Of a stretch of 64,000 nucleotides of DNA, positions 23,592-32,810 are shown in pieces. The notes under the pieces were generated by a model, which ran no database searches, was not told the DNA's origin, and was given only the letters and a program-made list of their open reading frames with translations. Each line of letters opens with the position of its first letter. Position 1 is the stretch's first letter. Position numbers and translations under genes: made by a program. Source of the stretch: Streptomyces venezuelae (GTDB lineage Bacteria; Actinomycetota; Actinomycetes; Streptomycetales; Streptomycetaceae); assembly GCF_008642335.1 (NCBI RefSeq), contig NZ_CP029191.1, forward strand, positions 1,674,001 to 1,738,000, written 5' to 3'.

Positions 23592-25190
23592 TCAGGCGAG
23601 GGCGACCAGGTCCGCGTAGTCCTGACCCCACAGGTCCTCGACGCCGTCGGGCAGCAGGATGATGCGCTCCGGCTGGAGCGCTTCGACGGCGCCCTCGTCG
23701 TGCGTGACGAGGACGACGGCTCCCTTGTAGGTGCGCAGCGCGCCGAGGATCTCCTCGCGGCTGGCCGGGTCGAGGTTGTTCGTGGGCTCGTCGAGGAGGA
23801 GGACGTTGGCCGAGGAGACGACGAGGGTCGCGAGCGCGAGCCGCGTCTTCTCGCCGCCGGAGAGCACGCCGGCGGGCTTGTCGACGTCGTCCCCGGAGAA
23901 GAGGAACGAGCCGAGCGTCTTGCGCACCTCGACGAGGTCGAGGTCGGGGGCGGCCGAGCGCATGTTCTCCAGGACCGTGCGCTCGGGGTCGAGCGTCTCG
24001 TGCTCCTGCGCGTAGTACCCGAGCTTCAGGCCGTGGCCCTCGATGACCTGGCCGGTGTCGGGCTTCTCGGCGCCGCCGAGGAGCCGGAGCAGCGTGGTCT
24101 TGCCCGCACCGTTGAGGCCGAGGATGACGACGCGCGAACCCTTGTCGATGGCGAGGTCGACGTCGGTGAAGATCTCCAGCGAGCCGTACGACTTCGAGAG
24201 GCCCTCGGCCATCAGCGGCGTCTTGCCGCACGGCGCGGGCTCGGGGAAGCGCAGCTTGGCGACTTTGTCGTTCTGGCGCACCGCCTCCAGGCCCGCGAGG
24301 AGCTTGTCGGCGCGCTTGGCCATGTTCTGGGCGGCGACGGTCTTGGTGGCCTTGGCGCGCATCTTGTCGGCCTGCGAGTGCAGCGTCGCGGCCTTCTTCT
24401 CGGCGTTCTGCCGCTCGCGCTTGCGGCGCTTCTCGTCGGACTCGCGCTGCTGCTGGTAGAGCTTCCAGCCCATGTTGTAGACGTCGATCTGGGCGCGGTT
24501 GGCGTCCAGGTAGAAGACCTTGTTCACGACCGTCTCGACGAGGTCGACGTCGTGGGAGATCACGATGAAGCCGCCGCGGTACGTCTTCAGGTAGTCCCGC
24601 AGCCAGACGATCGAGTCGGCGTCGAGGTGGTTGGTCGGCTCGTCGAGGAGGAGCGTGTCGGCGTCCGAGAAGAGGATGCGGGCCAGCTCGATGCGGCGGC
24701 GCTGACCACCGGAGAGCGTGTGCAGGGGCTGGCCGAGCACGCGGTCCGGGAGGTTGAGCGCGGCGGCGATGGTGGCGGCCTCGGCCTCGGCGGCGTACCC
24801 GCCCTTGGTGAGGAACTCCGTCTCCTGGCGCTCGTACTGCTTGAGGGCCTTCTCGCGGGTGGCGCCCGAGCCGTTCGCGATGCGCTGTTCGTTCTCGCGC
24901 ATCTTGCGGATCAGTACGTCGAGGCCGCGCGCGGAGAGGATGCGGTTGCGGGCGAGCACGTCGAGGTCGCCGGTGCGGGGGTCCTGCGGGAGGTAGCCGA
25001 CCTCTCCGGAGCGGGAGATGGTGCCGCCCGCGGGCATGCCCTCACCCGCCAGGCACTTGGTGAGGGTGGTCTTGCCCGCGCCGTTGCGGCCGACGAGGCC
25101 GATGCGGTCGCCCTTCGCGATGCGGAAGGTGGCGTTCTCGATGAGGATGCGGGCGCCGGCGCGCAGCTCGATGCCGGAAGCGGTGATCAC
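23592..25190 (-). CDS. ABC-F family ATP-binding protein
   Basis: A 532-residue protein with two ABC ATPase domains and no membrane segments. Walker A motifs are GRNGAGKT (34-41) and GLNGAGKT in the second half; signatures are LSGGQRRR and LSGGEKTR; Walker B regions are LLLDEPTNHLD and LLLDEPTNNLD. The linker (QQQRESDEKRRKRERQNAEKK region) is the basic P-site-tRNA-interaction motif of ABC-F proteins, which act on the ribosome. Its conservation in Streptomyces suggests a housekeeping translation factor rather than an antibiotic-resistance protein. AGGAGA precedes the GTG start. No long leader ORF is evident. Confidence 0.92.
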   Translation of the reverse strand: MITASGIELRAGARILIENATFRIAKGDRIGLVGRNGAGKTTLTKCLAGEGMPAGGTISRSGEVGYLPQDPRTGDLDVLARNRILSARGLDVLIRKMRENEQRIANGSGATREKALKQYERQETEFLTKGGYAAEAEAATIAAALNLPDRVLGQPLHTLSGGQRRRIELARILFSDADTLLLDEPTNHLDADSIVWLRDYLKTYRGGFIVISHDVDLVETVVNKVFYLDANRAQIDVYNMGWKLYQQQRESDEKRRKRERQNAEKKAATLHSQADKMRAKATKTVAAQNMAKRADKLLAGLEAVRQNDKVAKLRFPEPAPCGKTPLMAEGLSKSYGSLEIFTDVDLAIDKGSRVVILGLNGAGKTTLLRLLGGAEKPDTGQVIEGHGLKLGYYAQEHETLDPERTVLENMRSAAPDLDLVEVRKTLGSFLFSGDDVDKPAGVLSGGEKTRLALATLVVSSANVLLLDEPTNNLDPASREEILGALRTYKGAVVLVTHDEGAVEALQPERIILLPDGVEDLWGQDYADLVALA

Positions 25191-25312
25191 GGGGTTCTCC
25201 TGAAACAGAGTGGACGGCGAGAGGGACGACTGAGGTGCTCAGGAACCGGTGTCTATGCCGTCCAACTGAGGAGAGGTGCTGCCATGGCAGCCAGTCTAAC
25301 GGGCCGTCGCAA

Positions 25313-26065
25313 CTAGTTTTCCGGGCTCCCGGCGCCGTCGGGGTCCCGCCGCAGGTCGCCGTTGCCCAGCGGGGTGCGGCCCGGAACGATTCTGCCGTAG
25401 TCGTCCACCGCGACGACCTGCGCGGTCCAGGCGGCCGGGCCCGTGCAGGGCTGGGCTACCAGGAGCGCCCCGCCCCGGCGGACGGCGCGTGCCGGTTCGA
25501 AGGCGCAGCCTGTCCTCGCGGGCAGCACCCAGCGCAGATCGCCGTCCGACGTGCGGTAGGCGGCGATGCGGTGTGGGGTGACGACGGCGAGCATGCCGGC
25601 GTCCGGGGTGAGCGGCTGGAGGACTCCGGCGCCGGCGCGGGCGGCCGGGGTGCGCAGCCAGTCGGCGCTCGCGGGGACGGCGCGGTGCCAGCGCACGGAG
25701 CCGCCGTCGGCCCGCGCGGTGTCGGTGACCAGGCCGTCGCTCCAGAGCGTGATGGCGTGGCCGGGCGCCGACAGGAGGGTGACGGGACGGCGTCCCGCGC
25801 GGGTGTAGGTCCAGCGCGGGGTGCCGCTCTCCTTGTCGTACGCCTGGACGGCCCGGCCCGTCGCACGCAGGGCGGGTTCCCGGTCGGGCCGGGCGTCGTC
25901 CACGCGCGCGTGGACGGTGAGCCGGTCTCCGTAGGGGGCGGGCCGCGAGTGGTGGGCGGCGGTGATGAGCGGCAGGGCGAGCACGGCGAGGGCGACGGGC
26001 AGCGCGATGCGTGTGCCCCGACGGGCCGGGGCGTGGCCCGTCGCGTCGAGCGGCAGAGCGGCCAT
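25313..26065 (-). CDS. Membrane-anchored PQQ-like beta-propeller protein
   Basis: A 250-residue protein with one N-terminal transmembrane or uncleaved signal segment (residues about 19-37, IALPVALAVLALPLITAA). A repeat-containing extracytoplasmic domain follows, with VQAYDKESGTPRWTYTRAG, IAAYRTSDGDLRWVLPA and VVAVDDYGRIVPG, typical of PQQ-binding-like or outer-membrane BamB-type propeller repeats. Only about three blades are visible, fewer than the usual seven or eight, so it is a short member. AAGGGGG precedes the ATG. Function unknown. Confidence 0.75.
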   Translation of the reverse strand: MAALPLDATGHAPARRGTRIALPVALAVLALPLITAAHHSRPAPYGDRLTVHARVDDARPDREPALRATGRAVQAYDKESGTPRWTYTRAGRRPVTLLSAPGHAITLWSDGLVTDTARADGGSVRWHRAVPASADWLRTPAARAGAGVLQPLTPDAGMLAVVTPHRIAAYRTSDGDLRWVLPARTGCAFEPARAVRRGGALLVAQPCTGPAAWTAQVVAVDDYGRIVPGRTPLGNGDLRRDPDGAGSPEN

Positions 26066-26293
26066 GACGCCCCCTTCGGTACCACTGCCCCACAGATCAG
26101 GCGCAGAGCGTAGCCGCGAGGGGCCGGGGTACCTGCCATGCGGCGGAGCGACACGGCGCGGGAAGTGCTTCGTGTCCCCCGTTCGGACCTCCCTCCGGAG
26201 CCCGGCGGGGGCGGACGTATCAGGATGAAGTGGCCGGTGGTCCGGCGCGGGACGGCGGGTGCCGTTCCGGATGCGCGGCAGAGGGGTGCGCCC

Positions 26294-27184
26294 ATGCAGT
26301 TCGACGACGACGCCGATCTGGACACCTCGGAGGTGCAGGATGTGCGCGGCAGTCGGATCCCCGGCGGCCGGGCGACGGTGGGCGGCGGCATCGCCGGTCT
26401 GATCGCCCTGCTCCTCGGCCTCTTCTTCGGGGTCGGCCCCGACCAGCTGGGGCTGTCCTCCGGCAACGACGAGCCCGCGGCCACCTCCTCGTCCCTCGCG
26501 CAGGTGCAGCAGACCTGCCACAAGGGGCGGGACGCGAACAGCAAGGAGGACTGCCGCATCGTGGCGGTGGTCAACAGCGTGCAGGACTTCTGGCGGCCCG
26601 AGTTCCAGCGCCGGGAGGGCTCGTACTCCCCCGCGCGGACCATCCTGTTCACGGGCCGGGTGGGCACCGCGTGCGGCGCCGCCACGTCGGCGGTCGGGCC
26701 GTTCTACTGCCCCGGTGACCGGAAGGTCTATCTGGACCTGGACTTCTTCGACGACCTGCGGACCAAGTTCGGGTCGAGCGGCGGGCCCTTCGCGCAGGCG
26801 TACGTCGTGGCGCACGAGTACGGGCACCACGTGCAGAACCTGACGGGCATCCTGCAGCGCTCCCAGGACGGCCGCACGGGCCGGGACAGCAACGCCGTGA
26901 AGGTCGAGCTGCAGGCCGACTGCTACGCCGGGGTGTGGGCGCGGCACGCGACGCGCAGCCCGGACGACCGCACGGGCAAGCCGCTGATCAGCAGCCTCGA
27001 CGACAACGACATCCGCGACGGCCTGGACGCGGCCGCCGCGGTGGGCGACGACCGGATCCAGGAGAAGTTCCAGGGCCGGGTCACCCCGGAGTCCTGGACG
27101 CACGGCTCGGCACAGCAGCGCCAGCAGTGGTTCTACGAGGGGTACCGCACCGGCGACATGGGCCGGTGCGACACCTTCCGCTGA
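26294..27184 (+). CDS. Neutral zinc metallopeptidase (KPN_02809 / YpfJ family)
   Basis: A 296-residue protein: an acidic N-terminus [16 protein letters not shown], a single transmembrane helix (about 32-47) and a large extracytoplasmic domain. The zinc motif HEYGHH lies at 174-179 (His174, Glu175, His178) and the likely third ligand Glu205 is in [12 protein letters not shown]. Cys75, Cys87, Cys127, Cys139 and Cys210 may form disulfides. The ATG at 26294 with AGAGGGG upstream is preferred; an ATG at 26225 and further upstream frames exist. The physiological substrate is unknown. Confidence 0.88.
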   Translation: MQFDDDADLDTSEVQDVRGSRIPGGRATVGGGIAGLIALLLGLFFGVGPDQLGLSSGNDEPAATSSSLAQVQQTCHKGRDANSKEDCRIVAVVNSVQDFWRPEFQRREGSYSPARTILFTGRVGTACGAATSAVGPFYCPGDRKVYLDLDFFDDLRTKFGSSGGPFAQAYVVAHEYGHHVQNLTGILQRSQDGRTGRDSNAVKVELQADCYAGVWARHATRSPDDRTGKPLISSLDDNDIRDGLDAAAAVGDDRIQEKFQGRVTPESWTHGSAQQRQQWFYEGYRTGDMGRCDTFR

Positions 27185-27220
27185 GCCGCTGGACGTGGGC
27201 CGCTGACGCGCCGCGGCTCA
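27182..27220. terminator. Bidirectional hairpin spanning two convergent stop codons
   Basis: TGAGCCGC (27182-27189) and GCGGCTCA (27213-27220) are perfect 8-bp inverted arms. Each arm contains the stop codon of one of the converging genes, the zinc peptidase (plus) and the 27218 gene (minus). It may end transcription from both sides. Confidence 0.5.
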
Positions 27221-28669
27221 CTCGCCGCCGGTGTGGACCTGGAAGGCCGCTCGGCGCACGGCCTTGGCGAGGGCCGGGTCGGGGTGGGCCGCGGCGAGGG
27301 CGACGAGGACCTGCACGGTGCGGGGGTGCCCGACGCGGCGGACCTCGTCGAGGAGGGCGGGGACCGTGGGCTGCACCGCCGACTCCAGGTGCCGGACGAG
27401 GAGTTCGGCCTCTCCGTGGTCGGCGACGGCCGCCGCGGTGTCGACCCAGAGCCAGGTGGACTCCTCGCGGGTCAGCACGAGGTGGACGTCCTCGGGGTCG
27501 GCGCCCTCCTGCTCGGCGAGCCACAGCAGCGCGTAGGGCCGCAGGGAGGACTCCTCGACGACGGCCCTGACATCCGCCTCGGCCGGTGCGCCGACGACGC
27601 GCAGCGCCTCGAAGGCGAGGCCGCGCAGCAGGGCGTCCTCGCCGCGTGCGGCGGTGAGGAGGTCGGTGACGGCGCTGCCGACGGGGCGCGCGGCGAGCCA
27701 GGCGCGGTATTCGGCGCGGGCCGCGTTGGGGCGCAGCCGTGTGCAGCCGCGCAGCATGTCCTCGGCGGACTGCTCGAAGTGCCCGGCGGGGCTCTGTGCG
27801 GCGACGCAGATCTGTTCGAGCTTGACCCAGACCGCCCAGCTGCCGAGCGGGGTGAGCGTGGCTTGTCCGTCGGCGCAGGTGAGCGCTCCCACGGCGGCGA
27901 GGCCGTGCAGGGCCCAGTCGAGGAGGGCGTCGAGCGGGGCGTCCTGCGGGGTCTCGGCGGGGGCTTCCGGTCCGGCGCCGTGCGGGATCTCGCAGCGCTC
28001 GGTGCGGAGCTCCGTGACGCGCTGGTCGAGGAGGTCGAGGAGCTGCGGCACGGGGACGGGGCCCGCCGACAGCTGGAGCAGGGACAGGACCTGCGGCATG
28101 GCCTCGACGGTCTCGGCGACGGCCGCGGGGGCCAGGTCGTCGGGCGCGGGGTGGGCGAGCGACCAGGCGTCGAAGAGGGCGACCCAGCCGCGCAGGACGG
28201 CGGTGTCGTCGCGGTCCCACACGCGCAGCCGCCAGCCGGGGCGTGCGCTGTCGCCGTGCACCTCGACGAGGCCGGAGAGACGGGCGGTGTCCCAGTCGGC
28301 GCGGACCTGAGCGGGGGTCAGTCCCAGTTCGGCGGCGGCCCGTTCGGCGGTGGCGTCGGAGAGGGTGCCCTTTCCGTCGGGGGTCGCGCCGGTGCCGCCG
28401 GGGCCCGGGCGCAGGGCCGCGTCGGCCCAGCGGGCGACCCGTGCGGCGGCGGCGAGGACGGCTCGTGCGCCCCGCGCGAGCTCCGCGGGAGCGGGCGTGC
28501 CCTCCGGCGGGCGGGGGGCGGGACGGCGCGTGCGGCGGTTGCCCATCGCGCCGGGCGCGGCGGACAGGGGCCGTGCTGGGTCGCGCCGGGCCTCTCCTCG
28601 CTCTTCGGCCCTCTGGCGGGGCGCGCGGACAAGTCGGAGCCTGGAGTCGCGCGGGGTACGGGACGTCAC
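27218..28669 (-). CDS. Hypothetical protein with HEAT-like helical repeats
   Basis: A protein of about 483 residues with no signal peptide or membrane segment. The N-terminus is arginine-rich. Residues about 90-150 (LSDATAERAAAELGLTPAQVRADWDTARLSGLVEVHGD) look like a winged-helix-type segment. The C-terminal half is alpha-helical with repeating units such as ALLRGLAFEALRVVGAPAEADVRAV and TVQVLVALAAAHPDPALAKAVRRAAF, reminiscent of HEAT repeats. I do not recognise a family. The start GTG 28669 has AGGAAG upstream; an internal ATG at 28546 is an alternative. Confidence 0.68.
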   Translation of the reverse strand: MTSRTPRDSRLRLVRAPRQRAEERGEARRDPARPLSAAPGAMGNRRTRRPAPRPPEGTPAPAELARGARAVLAAAARVARWADAALRPGPGGTGATPDGKGTLSDATAERAAAELGLTPAQVRADWDTARLSGLVEVHGDSARPGWRLRVWDRDDTAVLRGWVALFDAWSLAHPAPDDLAPAAVAETVEAMPQVLSLLQLSAGPVPVPQLLDLLDQRVTELRTERCEIPHGAGPEAPAETPQDAPLDALLDWALHGLAAVGALTCADGQATLTPLGSWAVWVKLEQICVAAQSPAGHFEQSAEDMLRGCTRLRPNAARAEYRAWLAARPVGSAVTDLLTAARGEDALLRGLAFEALRVVGAPAEADVRAVVEESSLRPYALLWLAEQEGADPEDVHLVLTREESTWLWVDTAAAVADHGEAELLVRHLESAVQPTVPALLDEVRRVGHPRTVQVLVALAAAHPDPALAKAVRRAAFQVHTGGE

Positions 28670-28770
28670 AGGAGCAGTCTTCCTGTTGACGGTCCGAAAA
28701 CCCAAACGGAATGGCGGCGCAGGCCTTCGAAGGCGATGTGCGGCCGTCGCGGGGGCAGGTTTCCTAAGGG

Positions 28771-29907
28771 TCAGACCAGGGGCGTGAGGAAGCGGCGCAG
28801 CACCTCTTCGTAGGCCGCCGGGTCCGCGTTCCACATGGCGCCGTGCGGCGCGTCCGATACGGGGTGCAACGTGACCAGGTCCGGGCGCTGTTCGGCCATC
28901 CTGCGGGAGAAGACCCAGGGCGCGACGGTGTCGTCGGGTCCGTGCACGACGAGAGTCGGGACCTTCAGCGCGTCGCCGCCCCCGGACTCCAGCAGGCGGT
29001 CGCCGCGCAGACCCGTGCGCCCCTGTGCCGCACGGACCGCAAGCGGAAGGAGCGGCCCCGGGGTGTGGCGGGCACCAGCGAGGGCCCGCAGGGTGGCCTC
29101 CCAGTTCAGGACCGGCGAGTCCAGGACGAGGCCGCTGATGCGTTCGCGGAGCGCCGAGTGCGCCGCGGCGTGCAGGCACATGGCGGCGCCGGTGGACCAG
29201 CCGTGCAGGACGACGCGCTCGGCGCCGTTGCGCACGGCGTAGCGGATGGCGGCGTCCAGGTCGCGCCACTCGGTCTCGCCGAGGTGGCCGAGGCCGTCCG
29301 GGGAGCGGGGCGCGCCGAGGTCGCCGCGGTAGGCGAGGTCGAGGACGGGGACCCGCATGCGGTGCAGGAAGTCCATGACGACCATGGGGTGCTCGCGGGT
29401 GGTGCCGAGGCCGTGCACCGCGATGACCCAGGTGTCCCGGGTGGCGGGCACGAACCAGGCGGGCAGGCTGCCGAGTTCGCCGGGGATGTCGACGTCCGCG
29501 TGGTCGAGGCCGAGCGCGGTGCGCGGGTCGCCGATGTGGACCTGCGGGGTGAGCCGGACGCGGGCGCCGGGTTCCATCGCGCCTCGCGTGACGGCTTCGA
29601 GGCGGCGTACGACGGTGTCGGCCTCGTGCGGGGCGGAGTCCAGGACGGGTCCGACGATCGCGTGGGTGCCGTTGCCGCTCAGGCCGTACGTGCCGGGGCG
29701 CAGGCTCGCCAGGGCGCGGGTGAGGCTGATCTGGCCCGCGGCCGTGGCGTGCACGGTGAGGCGTGGCTCGGTGGGCAGGGGTCGGCCCGCGGGCGCCTTG
29801 AGGGCGGCGTCGCTGGCGAAACGGCCCGCCGCGATGGCGGCCGCGGCCGTCCCCAGGGCGGCTGTTACTGCGGTGACGGCCGCTGCCGTCGCTTTGGCTG
29901 GGCGCAC
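28771..29907 (-). CDS. Alpha/beta hydrolase, membrane-anchored or exported
   Basis: A 378-residue protein. An N-terminal hydrophobic helix (AAAVTAVTAALGTAAAAIAAG) precedes an alpha/beta-hydrolase domain. Visible elements are the AVHGLG oxyanion segment, the GWSTG nucleophile elbow (LHGWSTGAAMCLH), the acid in HGPDDTVAP and the catalytic His in VSDAPHGAMW. Natural substrate is not evident. It starts 10 bp after the stop of the class II aldolase gene, so the two are likely co-transcribed. The GTG at 29907 is preferred over an upstream in-frame start inside the aldolase gene. Confidence 0.85.
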   Translation of the reverse strand: MRPAKATAAAVTAVTAALGTAAAAIAAGRFASDAALKAPAGRPLPTEPRLTVHATAAGQISLTRALASLRPGTYGLSGNGTHAIVGPVLDSAPHEADTVVRRLEAVTRGAMEPGARVRLTPQVHIGDPRTALGLDHADVDIPGELGSLPAWFVPATRDTWVIAVHGLGTTREHPMVVMDFLHRMRVPVLDLAYRGDLGAPRSPDGLGHLGETEWRDLDAAIRYAVRNGAERVVLHGWSTGAAMCLHAAAHSALRERISGLVLDSPVLNWEATLRALAGARHTPGPLLPLAVRAAQGRTGLRGDRLLESGGGDALKVPTLVVHGPDDTVAPWVFSRRMAEQRPDLVTLHPVSDAPHGAMWNADPAAYEEVLRRFLTPLV

Positions 29908-29917
29908 CGTCCCAGTG

Positions 29918-30640
29918 TTATGGGCGGAGGGCTCCGGGGCCAGTGGGCGATGCCCCTGGGGTGACCGGATCACTCGGGTGCTGGCCGTACCCCTTCAGCC
30001 GCTCCTCCGCTTCGCGCAGCTGGGAGGGGGAGAGGAGGGCCGGGGCGTGGCCCGGGACCGCGGCGGCGGTGAGCCAGAGGCGGGACATCCATTCCAGTTG
30101 GGCCGTTCGGTCGTACGCCTGGGAGAGGGTGTCTCCGTAGGTGACCGTTCCGTGGTTCTGGAGGAGGCAGCCCGTGCGGTCGCGCAGGGCGCGGAGCATG
30201 TTCTCGGCCAGCTCCTCGGTGCCGTAGAGCGCGTAGGGGGCGACGCGGGGCGGGCCGCCGAGGATGCCGGCCATGTAGTGGACCGGGGGGAGCTCGGGGA
30301 CCAGCATCGAGACGGCCGTGGCGTGCACCGCGTGGGTGTGGACGACGGCGCCCGCGGAGGTGTTGCGGTAGATCGCGAGGTGCATGGGGAGCTCGCTGGT
30401 CGGCGAGAGGTCACCGATGAGCTGCCGTCCTTCGAGGTCGACGCCGACCGCGTCCTCCGGCCGCAGGCGGTCGTAGGGCACTCCGCTCGGGGTGACGAGG
30501 ACGGTGTCGCCGACCCGTACCGAGACGTTGCCCGAGGTGCCGACGACCAGGCCGTCCGCGACGGTCCTGCGGGCCGCGTCGACGAGCTCGTCCCAGGCCC
30601 TCGCGACGGCGTCACCCTCTCCGTACTGCTGCTCAGTCAT
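29918..30640 (-). CDS. Class II aldolase/adducin family protein (fuculose-phosphate aldolase-like)
   Basis: A 240-residue member of the class II aldolase family. It keeps GTSGNVSVR (phosphate/substrate loop), SELPMHLAIYR with the catalytic glutamate, and zinc ligands in VVHTHAVHATAV and LLQNHGTVTYG. Relatives cleave L-fuculose-1-phosphate, L-ribulose-5-phosphate or methylthioribulose-1-phosphate. No sugar kinase or isomerase is adjacent, so substrate is open. The ATG at 30640 gives MTEQQYGEGD; the upstream reading frame is only open by GC bias. Confidence 0.88.
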   Translation of the reverse strand: MTEQQYGEGDAVARAWDELVDAARRTVADGLVVGTSGNVSVRVGDTVLVTPSGVPYDRLRPEDAVGVDLEGRQLIGDLSPTSELPMHLAIYRNTSAGAVVHTHAVHATAVSMLVPELPPVHYMAGILGGPPRVAPYALYGTEELAENMLRALRDRTGCLLQNHGTVTYGDTLSQAYDRTAQLEWMSRLWLTAAAVPGHAPALLSPSQLREAEERLKGYGQHPSDPVTPGASPTGPGALRP

Positions 30641-30956
30641 GCGGGCGATCCTGCCAGCCGTCCGTCGCGCACCGGAGGGCGCGGGAGGCGGGGTGATCAG
30701 TATCTCTTCGACGGGCTTGTCGGACTGTTCGAAGCGGCGTGGCGCGGGGGGCGGCGGCCGGATGGCGGAGCCCGACACTCCGCCCGGTTTGCGGGCCCCC
30801 GGCCCCCGCTCTCTACGATCGCTCTCGAACGCCCGGAACAGACCAGGTGAGGGCACTCCGCTTCGAGTCACCGCACCGCCCGGCCCAGTTCACTTTCCGT
30901 TCACCCGGAATGCCTACGTTCAACTTGCCACTGACGTCCAACAGAAGCCTGGGTAA
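30641..30956. other. Intergenic promoter region between aldolase and phosphate transporter genes
   Basis: A 316-bp divergent intergenic region with no credible coding sequence. It contains the start-side DNA of the minus-strand aldolase gene and, at its right end, the PHO-box-like repeats in front of the Pit gene. Confidence 0.5.
30888..30909 (+). promoter_or_regulatory. PHO box-like PhoP site upstream of the Pit gene
   Basis: Two consecutive 11-bp direct repeats, GTTCACTTTCC (30888-30898) and GTTCACCCGGA (30899-30909), match the GTTCACC-type repeat units of the Streptomyces PHO box bound by PhoP. A third, off-register GTTCA lies at 30918. The site is 47 bp upstream of the Pit start codon, so phosphate-dependent control by PhoR-PhoP is likely. 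Confidence 0.75.
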
Positions 30957-32249
30957 ATGGAACACATCACGCTTCTCCTCGGGATCGTGATCGTCACCGC
31001 TCTCGTGTTCGATTTCACGAACGGTTTCCACGACACTGCCAACGCGATGGCGACGACCATCTCGACCGGCGCTCTGAAGCCCAAGACGGCGGTGGCCATG
31101 TCCGCCGTGCTCAACCTCGTCGGTGCCTTCCTCTCGGTGGAAGTCGCCAAGACGATCTCCGGCGGCATCGTCAACGAGGACGGCCTCAAGACAGAGGTCA
31201 TCTTCGCCGCGCTCGTCGGCGCGATTCTCTGGAACCTCCTCACCTGGCTGGTGGGCCTGCCCTCCAGCTCCTCCCACGCGCTCTTCGGCGGCCTCATCGG
31301 CGCCGCGGTCATGTCGATGGGCTGGTCGTCGATCAACGGCGGCACCGTCGTCACCAAGATCCTGATCCCGGCCCTCGCCGCGCCGCTCGTAGCGGGTATC
31401 GCCGCGCTGCTGGCCACGCGCCTGACGTACCGGATCGGCCGCAACACCGACACCAAGGCCACCGCCAAGGGCTACCGCGTGGGTCAGATCGCCTCCGCGG
31501 GCCTCGTCTCGCTGGCGCACGGCACCAACGACGCGCAGAAGACCATGGGCATCATCACGCTCGCCCTGGTCACCGGCGGTGTCCTCAACCCCGGCGCGAA
31601 CCCTCCGATGTGGGTCATCGTCTCGGCCGGTGTGGCCATCGCGCTCGGCACCTACCTCGGCGGCTGGCGCATCATCCGCACCATGGGCAAGGGCCTCACC
31701 GACCTCCAGCCGCAGCAGGGCTTCGCCGCCCAGACCAGCGCCGCGACGGTCATCCTCGCCTCCTCGCACCTGGGCTTCTCGCTCTCCACCACCCAGTCCT
31801 GCTCCGGCGCCGTGATGGGCGCGGGCCTCGGCCGCAAGGGCGGCGTCGTCCGCTGGTCGACCGCGACCCGCATGTTCGTCGCGTGGGGCCTGACCCTGCC
31901 GGCCGCCGGTCTGGTCGGCGCGGGCGCCGAGTTCCTCACCAAGCAGGGCCCCTGGGGCATCACGGCCACGGCCGCGCTCCTCGTCGGCGGCTCCGCCGTC
32001 ATCTGGGTGCTCTCGCGGCGCAACGCCGTCACCCACACCAACGTCACCGACGACGAGATCCGCGCGGACGCCCCGGCCGAGGAGCCCGCGGGTGTCGTGA
32101 CCACCGCGATCGCCGCCGTCACGCCGCCCCCCGCGGGCACCCTGGCCGCCTCGCCCGTCACGGACGGGACCGTCAAGGCCGGCGTCTCGGCCCCGACCAC
32201 GACCACGACCGGCGCCATGGCGGACCCCGCCCGGCCCGCGACGGTGTAA
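30957..32249 (+). CDS. pit: Low-affinity inorganic phosphate transporter (Pit family)
   Basis: A 430-residue integral membrane protein. The duplicated PiT signatures are present: [15 protein letters not shown] near the N-terminus and [12 protein letters not shown] in the middle, with [14 protein letters not shown] and [12 protein letters not shown]. Pit transporters import phosphate as a metal-phosphate complex with a proton. The C-terminal 75 residues form a low-complexity cytoplasmic tail. The gene is preceded by PHO-box-like repeats and followed after 12 bp by a small membrane protein; a strong terminator ends the unit. Confidence 0.95.
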   Translation: MEHITLLLGIVIVTALVFDFTNGFHDTANAMATTISTGALKPKTAVAMSAVLNLVGAFLSVEVAKTISGGIVNEDGLKTEVIFAALVGAILWNLLTWLVGLPSSSSHALFGGLIGAAVMSMGWSSINGGTVVTKILIPALAAPLVAGIAALLATRLTYRIGRNTDTKATAKGYRVGQIASAGLVSLAHGTNDAQKTMGIITLALVTGGVLNPGANPPMWVIVSAGVAIALGTYLGGWRIIRTMGKGLTDLQPQQGFAAQTSAATVILASSHLGFSLSTTQSCSGAVMGAGLGRKGGVVRWSTATRMFVAWGLTLPAAGLVGAGAEFLTKQGPWGITATAALLVGGSAVIWVLSRRNAVTHTNVTDDEIRADAPAEEPAGVVTTAIAAVTPPPAGTLAASPVTDGTVKAGVSAPTTTTTGAMADPARPATV

Positions 32250-32261
32250 GGACACATCAGC

Positions 32262-32486
32262 ATGAGCATCGACTGGGCAGCTCTCGGCTCCGTCTTCGGC
32301 GTCAGCCTCGCGGTGACGGTGGCCCTGGTGGGCCTCTTCACCCTCGGCATCGTCGGCCTCTCGCAGCAGGAGAAGGCGACCACCGCCTCCGGCGGCTCGG
32401 CGGCCATGGCGCGCACCGGCGCGTACGCGTGCTTCGCGCTGTGCGCGGCGGCCGTGGCGTACGGGATCTATCTGATCGTCGCCTGA
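32262..32486 (+). CDS. Small membrane protein associated with the Pit transporter
   Basis: A 74-residue protein with two transmembrane helices (about residues 10-33 and 50-72) and a short polar loop [13 protein letters not shown]. It starts 12 bp after the Pit stop and ends before a strong terminator, so it belongs to the same transcript. Comparable small proteins follow Pit genes in related genomes from memory; a role as a transporter accessory subunit is inference. Confidence 0.8.
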   Translation: MSIDWAALGSVFGVSLAVTVALVGLFTLGIVGLSQQEKATTASGGSAAMARTGAYACFALCAAAVAYGIYLIVA

Positions 32487-32501
32487 CGGCAAGCTTTCCC
32501 G

Positions 32502-32538
32502 GAGGGGTGCGGAGCGTACGAAACGCTCCGCACCCCTC
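32502..32538 (+). terminator. Strong hairpin terminator after the Pit operon
   Basis: A perfect 16-bp stem (GAGGGGTGCGGAGCGT / ACGCTCCGCACCCCTC) with a 5-nt ACGAA loop and TTGCG after it. It separates the phosphate unit from the cobalamin riboswitch and cob operon. Confidence 0.88.
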
Positions 32539-32619
32539 TTGCGTACGGGCCCTGCGCAAGAGGCCTGCGTACGAGCCCCCGTGTGGGTCCCAACACACTC
32601 CCCCGCCGCAGGTCAACAG

Positions 32620-32760
32620 CGAGTTGACGGGCATTCGCGGGGCGTGGTGGACTTCCCGGGCCAACTACGGCGGCAGAAGAGGAAGCCGGTGCGAATCCGG
32701 CGCGGTCCCGCCACTGTCACCGGGGAGCCACTCCCCGGGAGCCAGGAACTCTTGTCGCCG
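32620..32760 (+). ncRNA. Cobalamin (B12) riboswitch upstream of cobD
   Basis: The leader holds the characteristic cobalamin riboswitch core: GAAGCCGGTGCGAATCCGGC (from 32682) followed by GCGGTCCCGCCACTGTCACC, the conserved B12-box region. A GGGAGCCAGGAACTC element comes next, and flanking complementary segments lie near 32620-32665. It sits about 50 bp upstream of cobD, the first gene of the cob operon. In this family, adenosylcobalamin binding hides the ribosome site or stops transcription, giving feedback repression. The exact ends are approximate. Confidence 0.92.
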
Positions 32761-32810
32761 ATTCACGTCGAACCAGGGCGCGGACACCCTGAGTGAGGAC
32801 ACACAACGCC

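Noticed and set aside
25284..25316. Ten-codon plus-strand frame with an upstream GAGGAG, possible leader peptide for ABC-F
   Set aside because: It points away from the ABC-F gene (minus strand). A minus-strand 10-codon frame exists in the leader but lacks a ribosome site.
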